DNA of 42,731 nucleotides from an uncultured Eubacteriales bacterium (GCA_948695535.1 CAPRTS010000008.1:1-42731); one strand, 5' to 3'; positions 33,373 to 38,646 are shown, counted from the stretch's first letter. Numbers and translations: made by a program. Notes: generated by a model from the letters alone, not told the origin.

Positions 33373-33669
33373 ATAGGTATTAAAGAATTAGGTAAACAAC
33401 CGACCGCAGTCGCTAACAAAATAAAAGAGATTGAAACAAACCGTGATTGTACGGTTTACGCCGTTACCCACGAGTGGATGACTTTTGGTGAATGTTACAC
33501 TTTCTTAATTGTACCGCGGTACCAAGAAGACTGGGAACGGATAGTCATCCCGGGTTATGGTGGTTACCGTGTCTATGCCTATGTCTGGAACGTTGACACC
33601 GACGAATGCAGTGAGTTCGGCTTTATCGATATAATCGTTGTCGATAGTAAGCCCGTCCGCGTGGCGTAA
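33373..33669 (+). CDS. small conserved-looking protein without a standard start, in frame behind virB4
   Basis: The frame is open from the virB4 stop (33364-33366) to 33669 and is the same frame as virB4. The text reads like a real protein throughout: 'KELGKQPTAVANKIKEIE', 'CTVYAVTHEWMTFGECYTF', 'YRVYAYVWNVD', 'CSEFGFIDI'. The first ATG is only at 33478, in mid-domain, leaving 63 residues. ATA 33373 is the first codon able to give the full domain. Options are a rare start, a mutated ATG, or readthrough of the virB4 TAA. I recall similar small element proteins of unknown function ('SEFGSI' motif). Confidence 0.45.
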   Translation: MGIKELGKQPTAVANKIKEIETNRDCTVYAVTHEWMTFGECYTFLIVPRYQEDWERIVIPGYGGYRVYAYVWNVDTDECSEFGFIDIIVVDSKPVRVA

Positions 33670-33672
33670 AGA

Positions 33673-33690
33673 TGTAAAGACATCTTTACA
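33673..33690 (+). repeat. 18-bp palindromic repeat, copy 8
   Basis: Exact copy, 3 nt after the preceding stop, at the left border of the first toxin-antitoxin module. Confidence 0.95.
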
Positions 33691-33736
33691 ACGTGTGATT
33701 GAAATAACGCCGACGTGCATATAATACTGATAGGTG

Positions 33737-33765
33737 TTGACATACTGGGTAAGGTATGTTAGTAT
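33737..33765 (+). promoter_or_regulatory. promoter of candidate antitoxin RNA 1
   Basis: TTGACA, 17-nt spacer, TAGTAT; strong sigma-70-type promoter with no ORF directly downstream. Confidence 0.75.
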
Positions 33766-33771
33766 AACACT

Positions 33772-33925
33772 ACGACAAGGATAGTCGTTAAAACCTGTTG
33801 GAAGTCTGAAAGAACTTCAAGTGAGCCTAACTTCCGTGGCTGTGAACTTGATTTTGTGGAGAGGTCCTGCCTAGTGGACGCTAATAAACAATAAAACGGT
33901 GGCGTAAGTCACCGTTTTGCTTTAA
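33772..33925 (+). ncRNA. candidate type III antitoxin RNA 1, structured, ~150 nt
   Basis: A strong promoter and a strong terminator bracket a noncoding stretch directly before a ToxN-like gene, as in type III toxin-antitoxin loci. It contains hairpin ACGAC/GTCGT (33772-33788) and stem TCAAGT/ACTTGA (33817-33851) enclosing AGCC/GGCT. The apical loop (ACTTCC, 33830-33835) is complementary to GGAAGT (33800-33805), giving a possible pseudoknot. A competing hairpin GAAGT/ACTTC exists. I see no clear tandem repeats, unlike classic ToxI. The promoter and terminator are seen; the antitoxin role is inferred. Confidence 0.6.
33893..33918 (+). terminator. terminator between RNA 1 and toxN-like gene 1
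   Basis: AAAACGGTG / CACCGTTTT stem with an 8-nt loop. In type III loci this position sets the RNA-to-toxin ratio. Confidence 0.8.
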
Positions 33926-33934
33926 GATAAAATT

Positions 33935-34717
33935 ATGGAAATAGTTTCAATCAAACAAGAGTATACCGATTATTTGCATAACTATGATAATCGCGTTTCG
34001 AAGAATATTGATAAGACTTATGTTCGTCCTTATCTCGGGGTATTGCTGGTAGTTAAGAACTTAAAATATTTTGCTCCACTTACTTCAAGTGGAAAAGGGA
34101 AAAAATTGGCGGTTGCTCCAAAGTCTGAAAGTATTACTTTTTATCCAATCGATAACTGTAAACTTGGTGGTATAAATTTGAATAACATGATTCCGTTAGT
34201 GGACGGAGTGTACAAAAAATACACGGAAATTAAAACTCTAAATTCGGTTCAAAAAAATTTCCACGAAAAGCAGTTAAGGTTTTTAAGAAAAAACCAATCA
34301 CATATTAAGAAAAAAGCAATAAAGATTTATAGGCTTAAAGTAGCAGGTAAGTTATACCCTAATTATGATGCAGTGACTTGTGATTTTCTAAAATTGGAAA
34401 AGGCGGCTATGGCATATAGCGATAACGTAAAGACATCTTTACAGCCGAATCCGTTAATAGAAAAGTACAAACTGACCGATGAACAATTTATTGCGGCCGA
34501 GCAGTTAGCCATCAAAGATAAACAAGACCTGGAAAAGATTATTCGTAAGAATATTGCATTTGCTCCGGACGGTGAGTTTGATGCCGGCGTTAAAACCCAA
34601 ATACTGGCCGAGCAAGCCAAGGAAAGAGCCGAACAGCAAAAGCAACCTAGACCAAATACACAAGAAAAAATTATTGCCAAACTCGAGCCGAAAAAGAAAC
34701 CGCAAAACAGCAAGTAA
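33935..34717 (+). CDS. ToxN/AbiQ-type endoribonuclease toxin 1 with C-terminal extension
   Basis: The product is 260 residues. Residues 1-160 follow the type III toxin fold: 'YTDYLHNYDNRV' (10-21), 'RPYLGVLLVVKNLKYFAPLT' (31-50), 'SSGKGKK' (51-57, the Ser/Lys active-site region of ToxN-like RNases) and 'GGINLNNMIPLV' (78-89), then helices. Known relatives of ~170-190 residues cut mRNA and are inhibited by pseudoknot RNAs. Here residues 165-170 (VKTSLQ) come from a palindromic repeat, followed by a ~90-residue extension (LIEKYKLTDEQF, LEKIIRKNIAFAP, ending QNSK) shared with two other element genes. AT-rich; no Shine-Dalgarno. Confidence 0.85.
   Translation: MEIVSIKQEYTDYLHNYDNRVSKNIDKTYVRPYLGVLLVVKNLKYFAPLTSSGKGKKLAVAPKSESITFYPIDNCKLGGINLNNMIPLVDGVYKKYTEIKTLNSVQKNFHEKQLRFLRKNQSHIKKKAIKIYRLKVAGKLYPNYDAVTCDFLKLEKAAMAYSDNVKTSLQPNPLIEKYKLTDEQFIAAEQLAIKDKQDLEKIIRKNIAFAPDGEFDAGVKTQILAEQAKERAEQQKQPRPNTQEKIIAKLEPKKKPQNSK
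34427..34442 (+). repeat. palindromic repeat, copy 9 (toxin/extension junction)
   Basis: Core GTAAAGACATCTTTAC plus A, in frame (VKTSLQ), between the ToxN-like domain and the shared C-terminal domain. Confidence 0.93.
34658..34672 (+). repeat. dispersed repeat ACACAAGAAAAAATT
   Basis: Exact 15-bp copy in the 3' part of toxin gene 1 (TQEKI). With flanks it is an 18-bp reverse match to 16316-16333. Confidence 0.65.
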
Positions 34718-34720
34718 TTT

Positions 34721-34738
34721 TGTAAAGACATCTTTACA
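34721..34738 (+). repeat. 18-bp palindromic repeat, copy 10
   Basis: Exact copy 3 nt after the toxin 1 stop. The ~45 bp around it (stop region through CACTTTTT and CGGCGTGG) resembles the sequence after toxin 2. Confidence 0.95.
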
Positions 34739-34904
34739 CTTTTTACGGCGTGGTGAAGCCTAGGTGCGACGTAAATTTTGTGCGATAAAATTGTGTGCCA
34801 AGTATAAATAATGCATCACGGCTCAATTATGGCGCCAAATGTGATTTTTCTTTGTGTGTTCTCGGCATAAAACACTAAGTGGGTGAAATAATAATATAAT
34901 AACT
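34739..34904. other. AT-rich spacer between the two toxin modules, no gene seen
   Basis: No frame with an RBS. Parts (TGCATCACGG, then GATTTTTCTTTGTGTG) look like a diverged version of the sequence after toxin 2 (36059-36195), consistent with tandem duplication of the module. Confidence 0.4.
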
Positions 34905-34922
34905 TGTAAAGACATCTTTACA
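34905..34922 (+). repeat. 18-bp palindromic repeat, copy 11
   Basis: Exact copy 8 nt upstream of the -35 box of RNA 2a. Confidence 0.95.
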
Positions 34923-34930
34923 TTTTATCC

Positions 34931-34958
34931 TTGACAAAATGGAACGGTATGCTATTAT
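34931..34958 (+). promoter_or_regulatory. promoter of RNA 2a
   Basis: TTGACA, 16 nt, TATTAT. Confidence 0.8.
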
Positions 34959-34964
34959 ATAGCA

Positions 34965-35029
34965 AGGTGATGCACGACCTTTAACGGAGCAGTGGATATA
35001 TGAACAACCCCGACAGGGGTTGTTTTTTT
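34965..35029 (+). ncRNA. candidate antitoxin RNA 2a, ~65 nt, single-repeat cassette
   Basis: The transcript should start about 34964. It opens with AAGGT gatgcacg ACCTT, then TAACGGAGCAGT, where GCA can pair with TGC of the loop (H-type pseudoknot possible). It ends in a strong terminator. Positions 34950-34993 are identical to 35074-35117 (44 bp). The antitoxin role is inferred from position before a ToxN-like gene. Confidence 0.65.
35003..35029 (+). terminator. terminator of RNA 2a
   Basis: AACAACCCC / GGGGTTGTT stem, GACA loop, T run; it runs into the next palindrome. Confidence 0.9.
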
Positions 35030-35045
35030 GTAAAGACATCTTTAC
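35029..35045 (+). repeat. palindromic repeat, copy 12
   Basis: TGTAAAGACATCTTTAC (final A changed to G), exactly 124 bp after copy 11 and 9 nt before the next -35. Confidence 0.93.
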
Positions 35046-35054
35046 GTATTGGTG

Positions 35055-35082
35055 TTGACAGGTCGGGATAGTGTGCTATTAT
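35055..35082 (+). promoter_or_regulatory. promoter of RNA 2b
   Basis: TTGACA, 16 nt, TATTAT; same layout as the promoter 124 bp upstream. Confidence 0.8.
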
Positions 35083-35088
35083 ATAGCA

Positions 35089-35153
35089 AGGTGATGCACG
35101 ACCTTTAACGGAGCAGTAAACATTGGGCAATCTTAAAAGGGGTTGCTTTTTTT
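35089..35153 (+). ncRNA. candidate antitoxin RNA 2b, ~65 nt, second single-repeat cassette
   Basis: Same 5' sequence as RNA 2a (AAGGT..ACCTT, then GGAGCAGT), but with a different 3' part and its own terminator. It is the cassette nearest to toxin gene 2, whose start is 30 nt beyond the T run. Confidence 0.65.
35127..35153 (+). terminator. terminator of RNA 2b
   Basis: GCAATC / GGTTGC stem (extendable by T-G pairs to an AAAA loop) followed by T7. Confidence 0.75.
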
Positions 35154-35182
35154 ATGTAACCTGTGCATATAATCTATGCGTT

Positions 35183-36037
35183 ATGGAAAAACAAAAGAAA
35201 TTACCAAAGTTAAAATTTTACTATGTGGATGAAGGGTACGCGAATTTTTTACGCAAGAATTATGATCCACGAGTGCCAAACATTACTAACGAAGATTATA
35301 CCAATAAAAAGTTTTTTATTGGGGTAGTAATGAAAATAAATGGCTTTAATTACTTTGCACCGGTGTCTTCGTATAACAAAGAAAACAATTTGACCTTTAA
35401 TATAAAAAACAACGATGGTGATATCGTAGCGTCTATACGCCCCAATTATATGTTTCCGTTAATGAAAGACACTTACAAGTTAATCCCAATAAATAAACTC
35501 AATTCGAAGTATTATAAATACTTTGTGCAATATGAACTTAGATATTGCAATAAACACCGTGCAGAGATTTGTGCCTTGGCGGAAGAAACATACAAAAAAA
35601 GAATAATGTTTGATTATCGTTCATCTAAGGAACGTAAGATGTATGAAACAATGTGCTGTAACTTCGCGCGCTTGGAACAAGGCGCCAAAGCGTACCAAGA
35701 TAAAAGTTCCAAGTTGCTGTCAGATGATGAAAAACTGCTGATTGAGAAATATCCCATTGACGCCAAAAAGTTATTGCAGATTAAAACGATGCGTAAAAGT
35801 TTTATTGATGCACAACCCGACAAATTGGTGGCACTGGAACAGTGTATCCGTACAAACATTAAGTTTGCCCCGGAACTGTACGGTAAGGAAGTTAGCGAAC
35901 GCATCACCAAAGAAGATTCGGCAGTCAAGCAGAAAGCGGTTGCGCGCATGGCGCCAGTGAAAAAAGTAGTAACTAAAACACAAGAAAAAATTACACCAAA
36001 ACAACCCAAGAAAAAGAACTCGCAAAACAGCCGATAA
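35183..36037 (+). CDS. ToxN/AbiQ-type endoribonuclease toxin 2 with C-terminal extension
   Basis: The product is 284 residues. 'FYYVDEGYANFLRKNYDPRV' (12-31), 'KKFFIGVVMKINGFNYFAPV' (42-61), 'SSYNKEN' (Ser/Lys region) and 'IRPNYMFPLM' match AbiQ/CptN-like type III toxins. The C-terminal ~100 residues (LLIEKYPIDAKKLL, LEQCIRTNIKFAP, TQEKI, ending QNSR) match the extension of toxin 1. The longer frame from 35123 starts inside the RNA 2b terminator. ATG 35183 lies 9 nt after TATAAT (35168-35173), so a weak own promoter is possible. AT-rich, consistent with transfer. Confidence 0.85.
   Translation: MEKQKKLPKLKFYYVDEGYANFLRKNYDPRVPNITNEDYTNKKFFIGVVMKINGFNYFAPVSSYNKENNLTFNIKNNDGDIVASIRPNYMFPLMKDTYKLIPINKLNSKYYKYFVQYELRYCNKHRAEICALAEETYKKRIMFDYRSSKERKMYETMCCNFARLEQGAKAYQDKSSKLLSDDEKLLIEKYPIDAKKLLQIKTMRKSFIDAQPDKLVALEQCIRTNIKFAPELYGKEVSERITKEDSAVKQKAVARMAPVKKVVTKTQEKITPKQPKKKNSQNSR
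35978..35992 (+). repeat. dispersed repeat ACACAAGAAAAAATT
   Basis: Exact 15-bp copy at the matching place (TQEKI) of toxin gene 2. Confidence 0.65.
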
Positions 36038-36040
36038 TCT

Positions 36041-36058
36041 TGTAAAGACATCTTTACA
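36041..36058 (+). repeat. 18-bp palindromic repeat, copy 13
   Basis: Exact copy 3 nt after the toxin 2 stop; last copy before the recombinase gene. Confidence 0.95.
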
Positions 36059-36159
36059 CTTTTTTCGGCGTGGCTGGTACCAAGGTTAAGCCAATTTTTT
36101 CCACGTAAAAACACTTTAACCAGTACGGAAAAGCTGCACCACGGGCTTGTGATGCCGTA

Positions 36160-36208
36160 TTTGCATATTTCAAAAAATTTTTTCTTGTGTATTTACGCGA
36201 AATATGCA
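36160..36208. repeat. 11-bp inverted repeat at the 3' end of the integrase
   Basis: TTGCATATTTC and GAAATATGCAA flank ~27 nt that include the minus-strand dispersed repeat (36176-36193). It could end transcripts or be an arm-type site. Confidence 0.5.
36176..36193 (-). repeat. dispersed A/T-rich repeat, minus-strand copy
   Basis: AATTTTTTCTTGTGTATT, identical to 16316-16333. Confidence 0.7.
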
Positions 36209-36209
36209 A

Positions 36210-37202
36210 TTAAATTACTCTAAAACCGTCCAAAGCGCGACGTTTGGCGTCTTCATCGAGTTCAACATAATGTCTGGTGGTTGTGCCAATATTTGTATGC
36301 CCAAGCATCTTCGCTGTGAGAAAAATATCCCGGGTCTTTTGATAGATGTTAGTACCGAAAGTGGCGCGCAATTTGTGTGGCGTAATGTGTTTGTTGATAC
36401 CGGCAATTTTAGCGTAAGTTTTGATAATTCTTTCAGTGCATTGTCCGTTTAATCGTTTGCCATACTGTGATACGAAAAGTGGGGCGTCCGGTTCCATCTC
36501 GGGAAATTGTTTCAAGTAAATTTGTAGTTGTTTCACCAAGTCATCAGTCATGTAAACAATTTCTTGCCGAGCACTCTTGCTGCGGCGAATAAAAATTTTG
36601 CGTTCGGTGAAATCAATGTTATCACGGTTCAATCCAACCAATTCGCTTAGCCGAATGCCGGTTGATAAGAACAAGATGGCAATAGTGCGATCGCGTAAAA
36701 GTTCATGTTCTCCGGCACGCCTTAAATTTCGTTCTGCACGAGCTTTGTTGCTCATCGCGGCAATTAAACGATTCGATTCTTCCAGTGTTAAACGTGTAAT
36801 GATTGGTTTCGGCAATTTGGGGTGTTCAATAAATTGAACGGGATTGTTATGAATCATATCGTTTCTTAGGTAAAAATTAAAAAACACGTTAAGTAATGAA
36901 ATAACTTGCGAAACATACTTGGGGCAGCAAGTTTCTGCCAGGGCGTTGGTGTATTGTAAAACTTGGTGCTTTGAAATGCGTTTTAAGTCTCTTAATGTCA
37001 GTGCCACAGTTTCCTTTTTGGAAAAGTTCGTAGTTATATAATCAAAAAAATTACGGACTTGGTAAGCCAATCTCTGTAATGTTAATTTGGACATAACATT
37101 TTGTTTGGCGGAAAAATACTCTCGGCAAAAGGTCGGTAATCTCAATAATAATTTTTCAATATTAGTTTTTAATAATAAATCGCGTTCTTTGTAGAAATCC
37201 AT
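36210..37202 (-). CDS. int: tyrosine recombinase (integrase) of the element
   Basis: This 330-residue XerC/D-like protein has an N-terminal SAM-like core-binding region (about 1-120: 'YQVRNFFDYITTNFSK', 'VLQYTNALAETCCPKYVSQV'). The catalytic domain has Arg in 'LSTGIRLSELVGL', 'HKLRATFGTNIY' (HxxR), 'LGHTNIGTTTRHYV' (second His and nucleophilic Tyr). It would excise and integrate the element. It is at the right end, transcribed toward the toxin genes, 150 nt from the proposed right att core. A TAAATT -10 lies 5 nt before its ATG on the minus strand. Confidence 0.93.
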   Translation of the reverse strand: MDFYKERDLLLKTNIEKLLLRLPTFCREYFSAKQNVMSKLTLQRLAYQVRNFFDYITTNFSKKETVALTLRDLKRISKHQVLQYTNALAETCCPKYVSQVISLLNVFFNFYLRNDMIHNNPVQFIEHPKLPKPIITRLTLEESNRLIAAMSNKARAERNLRRAGEHELLRDRTIAILFLSTGIRLSELVGLNRDNIDFTERKIFIRRSKSARQEIVYMTDDLVKQLQIYLKQFPEMEPDAPLFVSQYGKRLNGQCTERIIKTYAKIAGINKHITPHKLRATFGTNIYQKTRDIFLTAKMLGHTNIGTTTRHYVELDEDAKRRALDGFRVI

Positions 37203-37359
37203 ACGTAAATTTACAATAAATACTAAGCATAATCAATACTGCCGCCTAACATTGATTAAAATTTTTCAAAGTTTTTGAAAAAAATAAAAACAAGTTGCTT
37301 AATTTGCGGTATTAAGGTATCCTAAATCCGTAGGGTAGTATAATAAATTTTTGACGGTG
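37203..37359. other. right-end noncoding region of the element
   Basis: It holds the integrase promoter (minus strand) and the A/T inverted repeat TTTTTCAAA/TTTGAAAAA (37262-37282), which may be a bidirectional terminator. No gene is seen. Confidence 0.45.
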
Positions 37360-37369
37360 TATGTCATAT
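37360..37369 (+). repeat. candidate right attachment core
   Basis: TATGTCATAT, repeated directly at 15423-15432, overlapping the -10 (TATTAT 37367-37372) of yabP. Confidence 0.3.
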
Positions 37370-37377
37370 TATATAGT

Positions 37378-37641
37378 ATGGAAAACGAAAAAACCGACTT
37401 AACGTTAATTGACCGTAACCAGTTAACCGTGACGGGCGTGAAAAAAATTAAAAGTAGTGAACCCGAACAAATTGTACTGTTACTGAGTGGAGTGGCGTTA
37501 ATCATTGGTGGCAATAACTTATGCGTGCAGTCGGCCAGCATTCAATCCGGCGAAGTGGCAATTACGGGCTTAGTGCAGTCGTTGCGTTACACGGGCGTTA
37601 ACGCTAAGCGTAAGTTTTCGTTCAAAAACATGTTTCGCTAA
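37378..37641 (+). CDS. yabP: YabP/YqfC-family sporulation protein
   Basis: The product is 87 residues. 'RNQLTVTGVKKIKSSEPEQIVLLLSG' (split here as strand-turn-strand), 'LIIGGNNLCVQSASIQSGEVAITG' and 'SLRYTG' follow the YabP pattern (ltGVk.v.., l.i.G..L.v..l.l..GeV.v.G.i..l.Y). Family members act in the mother cell in spore coat or cortex formation. ATG 37378 lies 5 nt after TATTAT without a Shine-Dalgarno. If the element inserted at TATGTCATAT, this gene's original upstream region was replaced. Confidence 0.75.
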   Translation: MENEKTDLTLIDRNQLTVTGVKKIKSSEPEQIVLLLSGVALIIGGNNLCVQSASIQSGEVAITGLVQSLRYTGVNAKRKFSFKNMFR

Positions 37642-37656
37642 ACATATATTTAGGTT

Positions 37657-37857
37657 GTGTTAAGCGGGATCACTAACGTTGCGGTAGTGCAAATCGTGCA
37701 AGCGGTAGTGTTGGTTTTTTGGCTGTTAATTATGTTGGCGGTAGTTATGACCCGGCAGCATTTACCAAAAACTAAGTTCGAACCATTAATCGATGTGACC
37801 ATGGTGGTGGTGCTGTTGATTTACGCGGTAATTTTAAGAATTTATTTCTCGACATAA
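37657..37857 (+). CDS. small two-TM membrane protein
   Basis: The product is 66 residues from GTG 37657, 6 nt after TATATT and without a Shine-Dalgarno. Two TM helices ('VVQIVQAVVLVFWLLIMLAVV' spanning ~11-31 in two halves, and 'VTMVVVLLIYAVILRIYF') are joined by a short basic loop (MTRQHLPKTKF). Next to yabP one might expect yabQ, but this is about half that size and I see no clear similarity. Confidence 0.55.
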   Translation: MLSGITNVAVVQIVQAVVLVFWLLIMLAVVMTRQHLPKTKFEPLIDVTMVVVLLIYAVILRIYFST

Positions 37858-37888
37858 TAAGCCAAAAGGATTATACTCATAATAACTT

Positions 37889-38635
37889 ATGGGGGGAATG
37901 AGTAACCTTTTACTGGCGACAGATTTCGTGCCTGGCTTGCTGAACGTCTTGTCAATGATTATGACGATTGCGGGTGCAGCCTTAGTTGTTTATGCCGTTT
38001 ATTTGTTTTTCATGATGATGTTGGCTAGTAGCGAAGAAAAACGGCGCAAAGTTAAACGACGTATTTTTATGGCTTTGTCGTCACTTTTTATTATCATTGC
38101 GTTAATTGCAACTTTGTCGGTTTTGAAAATTAACATAAAGCCAATTCAGCAAGACCAAACTCCCAGTGGTGCATCCGGTAGTATTTGGGATGGTGCCGAA
38201 ATTGAATCCAGCAGTATTTCCCCTTTGTCCATTGCGCGTACCAGTGGCCCCCAATTTAGTGGGTCAACGGTTATTTCTACCAGTTGTGTTAAATTGAAAG
38301 TATCAGGGGCAAAGGTTACTAAGATTCAAGATTTTGCGATCAATGGCGGTGGTTTGGGGCAACCTAAGGTATATCAAGGTGGTTCGTCGTTGGGTTGGAA
38401 TATTTCGACTAATGGTAGTGGACTGACCGTTAAATTTATTACTTCGGGGCCACCCAGTGGCACACTTTCGTTAAAGGCCGATAGTGGTAACCAAGCAGGA
38501 ACTTCACAAGACCGTTTTATCAATTTTAGTATCACCGTGGTCGGTAAAGATGCCAAAGGTAATGTCAGTTCACAAAACCTTAGCGGAGCAATGCGCGTCA
38601 AGGCGGGCAACAGTTCGGTAATTATAACTTTGTAA
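37889..38635 (+). CDS. pilin-shaped membrane protein with large extracytoplasmic domain
   Basis: The product is 248 residues (ATG 37889; ATG 37898 right after GGGGGG is an alternative). Two TM helices (VLSMIMTIAGAALVVYAVYLF and FMALSSLFIIIALIATLSVL, about 20 residues each) flank a basic loop (SSEEKRRKVKRR). The same hairpin is seen in the VirB2-like protein at 28261. A Ser/Gly/Thr-rich beta domain of ~180 residues follows, probably outside the cell. TATACT lies 11 nt upstream. Function unknown; it is outside the proposed element border. Confidence 0.6.
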   Translation: MGGMSNLLLATDFVPGLLNVLSMIMTIAGAALVVYAVYLFFMMMLASSEEKRRKVKRRIFMALSSLFIIIALIATLSVLKINIKPIQQDQTPSGASGSIWDGAEIESSSISPLSIARTSGPQFSGSTVISTSCVKLKVSGAKVTKIQDFAINGGGLGQPKVYQGGSSLGWNISTNGSGLTVKFITSGPPSGTLSLKADSGNQAGTSQDRFINFSITVVGKDAKGNVSSQNLSGAMRVKAGNSSVIITL

Positions 38636-38646
38636 CCGGGGAACAG

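Larger units (their letters stand above)
15423..37369. mobile_element. integrative and conjugative element, about 22 kb (borders inferred)
   Basis: It contains a replication/primase block, oriT-like repeats, relaxase, VirD4, ParA, VirB2-, VirB6- and VirB4-like proteins, two toxin genes and a tyrosine recombinase. The 13 palindromic repeats occur only within it. It lies between cysS and yabP. The borders are set at a 10-bp direct repeat TATGTCATAT (15423-15432 and 37360-37369). The gene content is firm; the exact ends are inference. Confidence 0.75.

Noticed and set aside
33505..33720. Minus-strand frame over the 33373 gene
   Set aside because: Antisense to a frame with far better protein texture and crosses a palindromic repeat.
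34965..35153. RNA 2a/2b as riboswitches or SRP-like RNAs
   Set aside because: No known riboswitch core seen; each is very short, ends in a terminator and is duplicated upstream of a ToxN-like gene, which fits an antitoxin better.
35123..35182. N-terminal extension of toxin 2
   Set aside because: It would be translated from the stem and T run of the RNA 2b terminator; the family N-terminus begins after ATG 35183.
18985..36058. Reading the 18-bp palindromes as a CRISPR array
   Set aside because: Copies are 100-4500 bp apart, partly inside genes, with no spacer regularity and no cas genes.
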